DNA of 64,000 bases from Cordylochernes scorpioides. Taxonomy: Eukaryota; Arthropoda; Arachnida; Pseudoscorpiones; Chernetidae. Below the pieces are notes generated by a model. That model did not search any database and had not been told where the DNA came from. It worked only from the letters and a program-made list of their open reading frames with translations. Positions 38,101 to 47,445 of the stretch are shown here, in pieces. The stretch is taken from assembly GCA_030710605.1 (NCBI GenBank), contig CP092886.1, positions 157,163,424 through 157,227,423 of the forward strand. The letters are read 5' to 3'. Position 1 is the stretch's first letter. Every line of letters starts with the position of its first letter. Position numbers and translations under genes: made by a program.

Positions 38101-38450
38101 ACAGAAAAGGATCATCTCCTTTCAAGATGGCAACTAGTCCAGAGATTGGTGCAGTACCTGTGTAGATAGTCTAGTGAGTACAATAACGGAATAAGTGGAA
38201 TGACATCGCACCAAATTTATGGAAGAACGCTATGTGGTTAGTTAAGGAGGACAGATCGCCTCCGGCCGAGTGGTTGGTGGGCCGAGTGGAGACTCATCCT
38301 GGAAAGGACGGACTCGTACGGGTCGACTCCGTCCAGACTGCCGGTGGAGAGATCCGGAGTTCTCTTGTCAATTTGGCGCTCCTCCCGGTGGCCCCACTGG
38401 ATCTTGATGGGTTCCATCAACTCGGGGAGGATGTTTATACTTGGAAATAA
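35131..38450 (+). pseudogene. BEL/Pao pol relic (RT, RNase H, integrase)
   Basis: Reverse-transcriptase pieces include RVVFDAT (about 35543) and FTYVDDVITGTDNL (about 35898), which keeps the YVDD catalytic box. Linker and RNase H pieces run to about 36800. Integrase pieces follow at 36920-37900, and the C-terminal tail near 38232-38450 reads cleanly (LVKEDRSPPAEWLVGRVE, KDGLVRVDSVQTAGGEIR), as usual for BEL/Pao integrases. Many stops and frameshifts show long decay. LTRs were not identified. Order and strand agree with the gag part upstream. Confidence 0.8.
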
Positions 38451-39204
38451 TATCTCTCTTTGTACGTGTGGATTTCAAATATAATATGAGATTGTGGGCT
38501 AAAAAATACTTACATTTTCTATTATGATATAATGTGATATTCAAATGTCTTTTTAAATATCAATATTGTTGGCGTTAGGCGTAGTTTGTTGACCACGACA
38601 ATTAAATATTAGATTTGCTAGTTTTTGTCATACCTTCTAAAAATCAAAAAGTCCTCATCTTTACAGGGGCAGCTTCGGCTTCATAACATCTTTTGAGAGT
38701 AGCCATGAAATCGGTCTAATTTGCCAAAAGGTTGTTTGTTATTGTGAAGTAGCAGAGCCAGGATGCAACATAAATTTTTAAAAGGGGAGGTACCTCTTTA
38801 GGCACATTAATACCATCTTCCTCTTTGTGGCCTTTACTATTAAAAGCCCTGACCTTTATCCAGCTCAAACACCTTTTGGTTTATACTATCGATTTCATAA
38901 CTCCTCGTAGAGTATGTTATGAAAACGAAGCGTCCCTGTACTGACGAGGACCATAGCCCGAAACCATGGTATATAGGTTGGCTTTTTTTTTGTCTGAAAT
39001 TTTCAAAACATGGTATAGTTGAACATTCTTTATCAACACCATTATGTTTTGTATTGGTCTGATAAACAAAATGCATTATTGTTTTGACGCATCTTTAAAT
39101 GGAGAGGTGCCATTTTGGCTCATGAATGCCATCCTCCAGCAACATTAGGATATCGATGGCTATGTTTTGACTTTCCAGATGACATCTTTTATGAGTATTC
39201 TCAC
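38451..39204. other. AT-rich interval, possible but weak terminal exon
   Basis: No clear element. On the minus strand an acceptor TTTCAG (38994-38999) opens 51 codons to a stop at 38840 in the phase left by the exon at 39205-39279. It could end that gene, but the frame begins with a poly-A stretch, has no nearby AATAAA and looks unremarkable. Confidence 0.2.
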
Positions 39205-39279
39205 CTTGCGAAGAGCAGGAACAGATCGTCATCAATGTCGTCGTAGTCCGGTTCCGGTCCGGCCACTGGTTCAGGGTCG
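39205..39279 (-). CDS. Unrecognised minus-strand gene, exon 7
   Basis: 75 bp between acceptor CACATCTAG and donor GTGAGAATAC, starting and ending in phase 2. It encodes a very acidic segment, DPEPVAGPEPDYDDIDDDLF, then LLFA. The first base completes an Arg codon with the CG that ends exon 6. It is separated from exon 6 by 3.2 kb containing a MITE and the 371-bp tandem repeat. The next exon was not found with confidence, so the C-terminus is open. Confidence 0.6.
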
Positions 39280-39831
39280 CTAGATGTGACCTTGTTTAGG
39301 CCACGTTAGATAGAAATATTGACGAGGCCGAAGAAATCTCCTGTTCATGCAAATGTACATTCCACATAGGTCTGGCTTCGATTGAAAACGACGATTTAAC
39401 GTTAATTGTTCATTTAATAATTAAAATATTTGCAAAATATCCTTTTCATATAAACCGTGAAAATTATTTCAGCTGCATTATTAGAAATGTTTTTTTTTTT
39501 TTTGCTCTCATGCCATGTTTTTTTCTCCTTACCATAAATATTTTATTAAATTTTGATATTTATTAACAAAAAAAAAGTTTATAATTCCATATCAAAAAAG
39601 GAAATGTGTGTGTTTATTTGCTCTCTATATACATTATCCTGACTATTTACAGACTATTGTTAATTTGTACAGGTCTGTTTGTGCTGCACACAAGATACAC
39701 AGGGATAAATTCAAGGAAATAAGCACACGACAGAAAAGACCTGTTAAAATACTTTATTCAAGTAAATATTATTGATGCACATGTTATTTCTATTTTGTAC
39801 ACACAACACCTATCCATTTATAAAATATATA
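39280..39831. other. Intronic AT-rich DNA
   Basis: It contains T-runs and A-runs and nothing recognisable as coding or repeated. It forms part of the inferred intron between exons 7 and 6. Confidence 0.4.
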
Positions 39832-40057
39832 TACACTCATAGACAAAACTTAATAAGTTGTAACTTTTAGCATGTATATCGGGATTCAGATAATAACCCT
39901 GAAAGAAATTTGATATACAGTTAACTTTATTGAAGGCACACTAGATAACCAAGTGTGAACAAAATTGCTTCTGTCTCTTTAAAAAAATATAAAATAAAAC
40001 AGACGACCGCGGCGACCACAAAGAATTCCCATTTCTTTAGTTTTATCTATGAGTGTA
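39832..40057 (-). mobile_element. MITE family copy 4, opposite orientation
   Basis: 226 bp with the clearest ends of the family. TACACTCATAGACAAAACTT on the left faces TTTTATCTATGAGTGTA on the right, and both ends begin with TA. The interior is the reverse complement of copies 1-3 (TTAGCATGTATATCGGGATT; TAACCAAGTGTGAACAAAAT). Non-coding, within an intron. Confidence 0.8.
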
Positions 40058-40737
40058 CAATGTTTGAAAGATACACAATACAATTAAATACTTATAAATC
40101 ATTTGTGTCACAAATAAAGAATATCATCTTCACCATCTGCACTTTGCTCACAATACCGATTCACATTTTATAGACTAGGCTATTTGATACAAAACATTAT
40201 AAGCCTACTATAAAAGTGTTCAGAGGAGGGCATTTTATGATCAATTGTGTAACAGTAGGGTATTCCATATATGTATAATATAGTCTTAAAGCGTCTGTTG
40301 GTTTTTAAATCCATCTATTCAATATCCGTCGTCCATTCATTTCAATGTGAATAATTATTCCAATAGGAAATGATGAGAAATACTAATAGTTTTATTATAT
40401 ATGGAATTGATATGTATTATAATTCATCTCTCCCTATACATACATTTTGACTACTGAAAAAAAAGTAAATATTTGTATATGAAATGTTTTAGATAAATAT
40501 ATTTGAATGTTCTTGCATACAAAAATGTATATGTAGGCTTTTTTTCTTTCGAGTTCAATCTCACACTAGGGGAGATATATGAAGGGTTAAATAAGAATAT
40601 AGTTCTGACGAATTATAAAAAACTTTCTCTAAACTCTCTGCCCCTCGGATTAAATAAAAAAACAACTTTAAATATAAACACATATTTCCTTAATTTTCAA
40701 TGATTGAGTTGGAAGGCGATTTTAACTGCAGCAAATT
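40058..40737. other. Intronic AT-rich DNA
   Basis: No gene or known repeat was recognised. It leads into the first unit of the 371-bp tandem array. Confidence 0.4.
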
Positions 40738-40918
40738 GCCTAACTGCCCTTGTCTTTATAGTTTGCGGAAGAGCATTGCTCGATGCAAATATTTAAATGT
40801 AATTCTACTGTCCTATAAGCTTATGTCCATAGTTTACTTGAAAACCATTTCTAAGATTCCATCCTTCAGTGTAGCATATAAAAGCAGAATGATCCAATAC
40901 AGTATTAGAGCTCTGAGA

Positions 40919-40977
40919 AGCGGTCTGGTGGATTAAATTGGCGAAACCGCTGGGAGGGTTCACCACTGATGAGCCAA
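40919..40977 (+). ncRNA. Hammerhead-like core with reversed strand order, unit 1
   Basis: In order the plus strand has AGCGGTC (helix III strand plus UC cleavage site, 40919-40925), TGGTGGA (helix I), TTGGC (helix II, 40938-40942), GAAA (40943-40946), CCGCT (helix III), TTCACCA (helix I, 40959-40965), CTGATGA (40966-40972) and GCCAA (helix II, 40973-40977). Helix III has 6 pairs, helix I 7 with one G-U, and helix II 5, including the conserved G10.1-C11.1. All invariant core residues are present. In known hammerheads the strand with GAAA follows the CUGAUGA strand or precedes the cleavage strand in one cyclic order. Here the order is the opposite one, so a single unit must fold as a pseudoknot. 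Within a multimer, canonical type III pairing is possible using the GAAA strand of the next unit. Activity is untested. Confidence 0.55.
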
Positions 40978-41289
40978 GCCCTCCCAATATATTTTTCATC
41001 GCAGTAAGGACAGTAGAAGTTTGTATTATTATAAAAGAAACATTCGCTCTTTTAAATCCTTTTATTTTATATGTATAGATGGCGCGTTATTGCTTTGTAT
41101 TAATTTATGCCTAACTGCCCTTGTCTTTATAGTTTGCGGAAGAGCATTGCTCGATGCAAATATTTAAATGTAATTCTACTGTCCTATAAGCTTATGTCCA
41201 TAGTTTACTTGAAAACCATTTCTAAGATTCCATCCTTCAGTGTAGCATATAAAAGCAGAATGATCCAATACAGTATTAGAGCTCTGAGA

Positions 41290-41348
41290 AGCGGTCTGGT
41301 GGATTAAATTGGCGAAACCGCTGGGAGGGTTCACCACTGATGAGCCAA
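41290..41348 (+). ncRNA. Hammerhead-like core, unit 2
   Basis: Identical to the unit 1 core, 371 bp downstream: cleavage-site strand AGCGGTC at 41290, GAAA at 41314 and CTGATGA at 41337. Confidence 0.55.
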
Positions 41349-41661
41349 GCCCTCCCAATATATTTTTTCATCGCAGTAAGGACAGTAGAAGTTTGTATTA
41401 TTATAAAAGAAACATTCGCGCTTTTAAATCCTTTTATTTTATATGTATAGATGGCGCGTTATTGCTTTGTATTAATTTATGCCTAACTGCCCTTGTCTTT
41501 ATAGTTTGCGGAAGAGCATTGCTCGATGCAAATATTTAAATGTAATTCTACTGTCCTATAAGCTTATGTCCATAGTTTACTTGAAAACCATTTCTAAGAT
41601 TCCATCCTTCAGTGTAGCATATAAAAGCAGAATGATCCAATACAGTATTAGAGCTCTGAGA

Positions 41662-41720
41662 AGCGGTCTGGTGGATTAAATTGGCGAAACCGCTGGGAGG
41701 GTTCACCACTGATGAGCCAA
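41662..41720 (+). ncRNA. Hammerhead-like core, unit 3
   Basis: Identical core, 372 bp after unit 2: AGCGGTC at 41662, GAAA at 41686 and CTGATGA at 41709. Confidence 0.55.
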
Positions 41721-42032
41721 GCCCTCCCAATATATTTTTCATCGCAGTAAGGACAGTAGAAGTTTGTATTATTATAAAAGAAACATTCGCGCTTTTAAAT
41801 CCTTTTATTTTATATGTATAGATGGCGCGTTATTGCTTTGTATTAATTTATGCCTAACTGCCCTTGTCTTTATAGTTTGCGGAAGAGCATTGCTCGATGC
41901 AAATATTTAAATGTAATTCTACTGTCCTATAAGCTTATGTCCATAGTTTACTTGAAAACCATTTCTAAGATTCCATCCTTCAGTGTAGCATATAAAAGCA
42001 GAATGATCCAATACAGTATTAGAGCTCTGAGA

Positions 42033-42091
42033 AGCGGTCTGGTGGATTAAATTGGCGAAACCGCTGGGAGGGTTCACCACTGATGAGCCAA
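42033..42091 (+). ncRNA. Hammerhead-like core, unit 4
   Basis: Identical core, 371 bp after unit 3: AGCGGTC at 42033, GAAA at 42057 and CTGATGA at 42080. Confidence 0.55.
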
Positions 42092-42523
42092 GCCCTCCCA
42101 ATATATTTTTTCATCGCAGTAAGGACAGTAGAAGTTTGTATTATTATAAAAGAAACATTCGCGCTTTTAAATCCTTTTATTTTATATGTATAGATGGCGC
42201 GTTATTGCTTTGTATAAAAAAGGTTATTGGGAATTATTACATTTGTAGATTTTATGTTGTTAATAATCAAATGTATATCAAAATCTCAAATATGTGTTTG
42301 TGTTGTGTGTGAATAATAATTATAAACAAATCAAACTTCATACTAATCCATATATTTTTCAAGCGTCGGGCAACAACAAATAGTTTTAAATAATTCTCTC
42401 TTTCTTCTGTTGCTTTACTTTTTAACCTTTGATCGAAATGACAATGGATACAAATATATTCAGAATTGTATAAAATAAAGAGAAAATCCGTGTCTGTATC
42501 AAAGCTACAAAACCAGAACCTAC

Positions 42524-42610
42524 CGCTTCCTCTTTCCAGATTTGAATTTCCAGCTGGAACATGGGCTGGAGGAATCTGCCTTCTCCTCAGGTTCGCAGGA
42601 AGCACTTCTA
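42524..42610 (-). CDS. Unrecognised minus-strand gene, exon 6
   Basis: 87 bp between acceptor GTGATTATAG and donor GTAGGTTC, phase 2 at both ends. It encodes RSASCEPEEKADSSSPCSSW, then KFKSGKRKR: an acidic/serine part followed by a basic cluster that could act as a nuclear localisation signal. The first base completes a Ser codon with the AG ending exon 5. Confidence 0.65.
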
Positions 42611-42766
42611 CTATAATCACATAACACACTGAAATAAAACATTCGTTCCAAAGTATCTGCTGCAACTAAATTATATTTACAAGAAATCATTTGTACCATT
42701 GGTAATGTTAAGGTATATAGGATCATTGATGTTTAATTTTTCCGTGCTATACATATGCCAATATAT

Positions 42767-42787
42767 GGCTTCTCGGCCTTTTGGCTA
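42767..42787 (+). pseudogene. U2 snRNA 5'-end fragment
   Basis: GGCTTCTCGGCCTTTTGGCT is the highly conserved start of U2 snRNA (normally ATCGCTTCTCGGCCTTTTGG...). The match stops after about 21 bases and the branch-site pairing region and Sm site are absent. This is a truncated pseudogene or chance-size fragment, not a functional gene. Confidence 0.5.
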
Positions 42788-42984
42788 TATATACATAAAA
42801 CCAAAGTGAATAAATAAATAGATATACTACTATATTTATTGGCTTTATGTGCGATCAGATACAAAGCCTGACATTGAAAATGAAACACCAAGAAAGTGTT
42901 GAAACGCAGACTACAATAAATTATATTTATCTTAGGTATTCTGGAGAGTATGGTGACCAGAAAGCATCTGTACGCCTTAAATAG

Positions 42985-43720
42985 CATGTTGGCTGTTGCG
43001 AACAGAGTTATACTGAGGGTTCAGGGCTTTGAGCATCGTCTGACGGTAAGGGGGTGTCTTCGACCGCAACACATTGCCCACGTATCATTGGCCATCATAA
43101 TGCCCTGAATGCTATCCGGAGATGTCCTGCTATGGTACCATAATGTTGTGTTTTCGTACGGTAAGCGCTACCCGGAGAATGCTGGATTTCACATATCACG
43201 ATACTCGTACGCGGCGGCTATAGTTAGAAAAAAAGAATAATAAATCATTGTAGAATGATGTGTGCCATTCCATCTCTCACATCTTTCTAGTCCGGCACCT
43301 TAACGAAAATCATAAATCCAAGTCACTCTCAACCAATCGACAAAAATGATTCTGGTCGGGATAGGAGCATCAAAGGTATCCTGCACAATTGCGGGAGCCG
43401 TCACACCGCGTGTCGGGAGATGCGCTAATCTTTAACTCGCCACATTTCCATGTTCCAACCATCTGTGTCACACCGTGAGGCATGTCAGCTACGTGTTGAT
43501 GTATGGACCAACCGACTCTTCTCAGCCCGATCACCATGCCCCTTCAAAATCGTCTGTCTGCTGGCTATAGCCCCATTGTTGGTGGAATGACAATCTCGTC
43601 TTTTCCACGTGTCCTCTCAGATCAGAAACTAATTTCTGCGATGATACCCCTGACGACAATTAAGGCACGTCTATAACCCTTCCTTCTTGTTCTTTTGCTT
43701 ATATTATACTCAAGCGTGAG
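42985..43720. other. GC-richer decayed segment, unassigned
   Basis: Base composition is clearly less AT-rich than the surroundings, with many CpGs. Minus-strand frames run for short distances between stops without a family I can name. Likely an old transposon coding region inside the intron. Confidence 0.4.
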
Positions 43721-44208
43721 AGCTGCGCATTTTACACCATTAGAATAACTTGAAAAAGACTGTCTACCCTGAAATTTGTATCAATTCCGAGCCACTGCTT
43801 AGTGTTGCCTTTTCAATGCCAGGTAGTGTATATAATTATGTTAACTAAAATTTCAAAATGTAGGAATATTAGAAATATATTTTTCTCTCCATTGTCTACT
43901 CAATGTACGCAATTAGACTCAAAAGGTGTCATAGATCCTAAAAGATCTCTTTGACAAAGGCTGAATTTTGAAAAAATTCTGAGATGCTAGATGTACTCAG
44001 GAACACGGCTGCTAATATGCTTCCATAAATATTTTTAACCCGGAAGAAAAACAGTATAATGCAAAATAATATTTCATATAATATTGAATAACAGAGAAGG
44101 TGTAAAAAATGTTATTTTTGAACATTTATTATATTAAATACGTATATGTTTAGTTTCTCTATGAAGACTATCACTGTTCAGTCTTCTGTTACCAAATTCA
44201 GGTCTTAC

Positions 44209-44316
44209 CTGAGAGATGAATAGGCACTCCTTTTCTTCTTCATCAATGGCTCCTCACCCATCCGGGCCATTTTCTGAGGCACTGGTTCCGAGTGGGTTTC
44301 ATCGTCCAAACAAAAT
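44209..44316 (-). CDS. Unrecognised minus-strand gene, exon 5
   Basis: 108 bp between acceptor TTTGCCTCTCTAG and donor GTAAGACC, phase 2 at both ends. It encodes FCLDDETHSEPVPQKMARMG, then EEPLMKKKRSAYSSL, with a basic MKKKR cluster. The exon 4/5 junction creates KSVRF, a match to the RVxF docking motif of protein phosphatase 1. The codons show no stop and contrast with AT-rich flanks. Confidence 0.65.
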
Positions 44317-44911
44317 CTAGAGAGGCAAATAAAAAGTAACCATAGCAATTTTTTTAAAATGGTTTAATTTTTAAAAATATATTAATATCACGACAAAAAT
44401 GTGGTACAATTATAAGTAGGTATGAACATGTTATGAATAAAAAGTATGAATAGAACCCTCAGTTGATAAGCGATACATTTCTTCTATTTATTTAGCCTTA
44501 AAATAAGGTGAGGTTTAAAGGAAAATATTTGCTTGATTGATCGCCTGGTTTTATTGCTGAATATACGAATCTCATCGTTTATCAACGAAAAGATTTTATT
44601 CTAAGCCTATTTTAGTGATTTGATATATCATGAATACTATTTATAGTTATGTTAACGATGAGAACATCCGTTTTGATAGATACCTTAATATAATGCTCTA
44701 AAAGACGCAATGGATTTGTATGTATTTATTGGATTGATAAATCACTATTCTCGTACAAATTATCTACGGTGCTTTTCGGAAATCTATTACTTCATGAAGA
44801 CAAGCTTGATTTCTATAATATAGTATCATTATAATTACGATATTTGAACAGACACTACCTTTTCTTGAAGCCGAAAAGATTTAACGCGGCAGATTATATA
44901 TACACATATGT
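44317..44911. other. Intronic AT-rich DNA
   Basis: Nothing recognisable; part of the intron between exons 5 and 4. Confidence 0.4.
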
Positions 44912-45138
44912 ATATTTAATTAAAAAGGCATATATTGAATCAAAAAAATAATGTATTTTACCAATATTTCAGCTGGCTGAACGCCAACCTTTATCAAGGT
45001 GTTATAACATTTTTAAAGTGTGTCAACAACAACTTTAAAAATGTTATAACACCTTGACAAAGGTTGGCGTTCAGCCAGCTGAAATATTGGTAAAATACAT
45101 TATTTTTTGATCCAATATATGCCTTTTTAATTAAATAT
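44912..45138. repeat. Foldback element, 107-bp arms
   Basis: The left arm 44912-45018 and right arm 45033-45138 are near-perfect reverse complements. Both include AGCTGGCTGAACGCCAACCT or its complement and AAGGTGTTATAACATTTTTA. They are separated by a 14-base spacer. A transcript of either strand would form a long hairpin. It may be a foldback MITE or two inverted copies of a Penelope-like end. No target duplication is certain. Confidence 0.85.
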
Positions 45139-45241
45139 TTATCTATGGATTGCTCTATTTTGAAAACATATGTATATATTATAATAACAATTGGTATATT
45201 TGTCATAAACGTGTTAAATTTATTATAATTATTAAAATGTT

Positions 45242-45391
45242 AATTTCTACAAAATTAGTGAACTGAATATTGAAAATATTTGGGAAGGCTTGGATCATCA
45301 GTGATGAACTCGTGCTGGGAATGTTTGCCATTTCTGAACTAAGCCTTTCTCAACTATTTATCACATTCAGTTCACTAACTTTAGAAATTCA
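45242..45391. mobile_element. Short inverted-repeat element with 371-family core
   Basis: The ends AATTTCTACAAAATTAGTGA and TCACTAACTTTAGAAATT are imperfect inverted repeats about 26 bp long, giving a 150-bp element. Its interior, in reverse, carries TTCATCACTGATGATCCAAG and TGGCAAAC. These match the hammerhead-like part of the 371-bp family in diverged form. Confidence 0.55.
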
Positions 45392-45570
45392 TTCTTTTAT
45401 ATTATAATGTTTTTTTAAATTTCGAATTATTTTATCCCCAGCCTGCTTAATATTCCCATCCTACTTCATCGTTCATTCTACAATATCTCAAAAGGTTTCT
45501 TAAGAAAATCTCGAATTAATAAGAAATTTCTGGAAAGCGTTTATTCTTATGACCTGTCTACAAGACTTAC

Positions 45571-45672
45571 CTCACGGATTTGCGACTTCTCCATTTTTTC
45601 CTGGATTTGTCATCATAGAGTATGTCATCTCGTGAGAGATTGGTCCAGACCCCAGTGTCAATTTCAGCATTG
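45571..45672 (-). CDS. Unrecognised minus-strand gene, exon 4
   Basis: 102 bp between acceptor TTGTTTCTTTCTAG and donor GTAAGTCTTG, phase 2 at both ends. It encodes NAEIDTGVWTNLSRDDILYD, then DKSRKKWRSRKSV. An acidic part with one Trp is followed by a basic cluster that leads into the KSVRF motif. The first base completes an Asp codon with the GA that ends exon 3. Confidence 0.7.
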
Positions 45673-46318
45673 CTAGAAAGAAACAATTACATTCTTTTTT
45701 GTTTAATATATTCCATCTGAATATTACACATGCATTCAGAATATAATAGGTTTATGACAAAAGTATTTATATGTATAAGACTTCTTTGTTCAAATGTATT
45801 TATATTTATATTAAATCTGATATGATAATGATGGGTCAATGATAAATAAATCTATGAGAAACAATGGATAGTGTTGTTGAAATATTTCTCCTGCGGTGAC
45901 ACGATGAAAGACTTCGTCCTCAAATTTCCTTTGGTTTTTTTATGATGTTTTATAGCAGCCTGTTAGGCCTAGACTAATAATCCTGAGTGATTCTCATAAC
46001 TATCTCGACTAAACAGGGATCGAATTCATAGAACTACAGCCATCAACAGATGATCTCTGTTAATAATTTTTGCCCAATTCAGAACTAAATATATTTTGTA
46101 TCAAATTTCCATGAAAATAAAAATTTATGTCTTAGAAAGAAAATTATTGAAAACCAACTTAGTATTGATTCCAAAAATCAAATCCAGTTATTATAAATTC
46201 AATGACAATATTCATTCTCTACGCATTTCAACAAGCAATCAATATATTTGAAGAATTTATAATTTTTTTAATGCGTCTTATTAATAATGTAACATAAATT
46301 TGTTTCAATAAAAATGAA
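45673..46318. other. Intronic AT-rich DNA
   Basis: No supportable feature; part of the long intron between exons 4 and 3. Confidence 0.4.
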
Positions 46319-46450
46319 TATAAAGAGATAAAAACCTTTCGCAATATAATTTTTTTATTTATCAAAACCGCTTTTATTATCAAACTCGCTCATTTCAACG
46401 GGCTATTTGAATTTAAGAATGAACAAGTGAGATATACGTATTATGGTTAA

Positions 46451-46729
46451 TTATACATGATGTAGGATATGAAAGAATTTCTCTGGAATATTCTCTATTC
46501 TCCTGTTGATACTGTTCTGATCCATTGATATGAGGAATTCGAAGATCAATCTTACTGACTTGGTGAATATTACTGCAATGGCATGTAGATTGAATTTATG
46601 ACCGGTATTGGTAACATGCTGATATATGAGTGATCTTGGATCCTTGACTTTGTAATTGTATATATATGAATGATCTTGGATCCTTGGCTTTTTAATTGTA
46701 TATATATGAAATAAATCTCGATAATTCAA
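46451..46729 (-). pseudogene. Penelope-like GIY-YIG endonuclease tail
   Basis: The minus strand encodes LIYQHVTNTGHKFNL, then FEFLISMDQNSINRRIENIP. This matches the pattern around the C-terminal half of the Penelope GIY-YIG domain: His in NTGH, then Glu-x-x-x-I and NSIN-R. The GIY and YIG strands and the reverse transcriptase are not seen. An upstream duplicated DPRS(L) phrase suggests local rearrangement. Fragment only. Confidence 0.5.
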
Positions 46730-46739
46730 AATGTGTCAA

Positions 46740-47280
46740 AACAGAAAATATTGGGACATCTGGCTTCCCCTTCACAAGAGCCAAGACGACGTGCGTGATA
46801 GACAAGGAAGTACTACTGCCTATGGGGGGACTGTGGGATCAAACAAAGAGGTCAGCTGAGGAAGAAACAAGCGGGGGAGAACAGACAGTCTGGTGAGAGC
46901 AGTTCGACAGGAAGGATCCTGAAGAAAGCGAGGTCGGAGAAGGTCTGGCGGATAGCAGCTTTTGATCAGAAAGCGGAAGTTGCCCTGAACCTGACCAGGC
47001 CGGGATGGTGGCTGGTGTGTACGGGGCTTATTCTGTGGAAGTGGACATCAGATCGAGTGTGTCGGTCGTTAGCGGTCTGCAAATCGGTGTTGCCCAGGAT
47101 GGACGTGTACAGTGAGAAGTGGGACGCTTCGCAAGAGTGACAATACGGCTTAATGGATTCTTCTGAGGACGAAAGTTAAAGGCAAGTGTCACATATTGCT
47201 TTCCTTCCTGCCTTCCTTTAAAACGCGCGTGCGATTTTTGTACATCCTGGCTAGACAAAGGTACGCAAAAAGGCTTATCA
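46740..47280. other. GC-richer unassigned segment
   Basis: Unlike its AT-rich surroundings. The minus strand has an acceptor-like TTTCGTCCTCAG near 47160 followed by about 64 open codons (YCHSCEASHFSLYTSILGN, VRFRATS), without a donor. No family recognised. Probably a transposon remnant. Confidence 0.3.
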
Positions 47281-47445
47281 TCATATCACTTAATCATAAC
47301 AGTATCACAACAAAATTATATATATATATCGCCTCTCCCTGTGTTTACTCTTAGATTTGATTTTTCCCGTTGACGAATGCGAGCTCGAAAGATCGCGGTT
47401 TTAATAATAAACAAACTTATTGCGAAAGGTTTTGGTCTCTTTATA

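Larger units (their letters stand above)
40738..42214 (+). repeat. Four-copy 371-bp tandem repeat
   Basis: Four near-identical units start at 40738, 41109, 41481 and 41852, with spacings of 371, 372 and 371 bp, each beginning GCCTAACTGCCC. Differences between units are single bases or one T in a run, so the array is recent or being homogenised. Diverged single copies lie at 3140, 3600-3800 and about 45280. Each unit contains a hammerhead-like core. Identical 60-66-residue reading frames recur in each unit but look non-coding. Confidence 0.95.
46319..47445. mobile_element. 1.1-kb segment with 28-bp inverted ends
   Basis: The left end TATAAAGAGATAAAAACCTT (then TCGCAATA) faces the right end TATTGCGAAAGG ... 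GGTCTCTTTATA, with two mismatches. It encloses a Penelope-like endonuclease relic (46451-46729) and a GC-richer unassigned part (about 46740-47280). Whether the inverted ends and the contents belong to one element is uncertain. Confidence 0.5.

Noticed and set aside
38840-38993. Possible last exon of the seven-exon gene
   Set aside because: The phase fits, but it starts with a poly-A run, lacks a polyadenylation signal nearby and shows no distinctive coding character; one in three random acceptors would match the phase.
40954-40965. B-box-like GGGTTCACC in the 371-bp unit, suggesting a tRNA-derived SINE
   Set aside because: No A box at the right distance and no tRNA-like fold; the stretch is better explained as part of the hammerhead-like helices.
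41107-42050. Identical 66-residue frames (MPNCPCLYSLRKSIARCKYL) in each 371-bp unit, plus antisense 60-64-residue frames
   Set aside because: Conserved only because the units are nearly identical; diverged copies at 3 kb do not preserve these frames.
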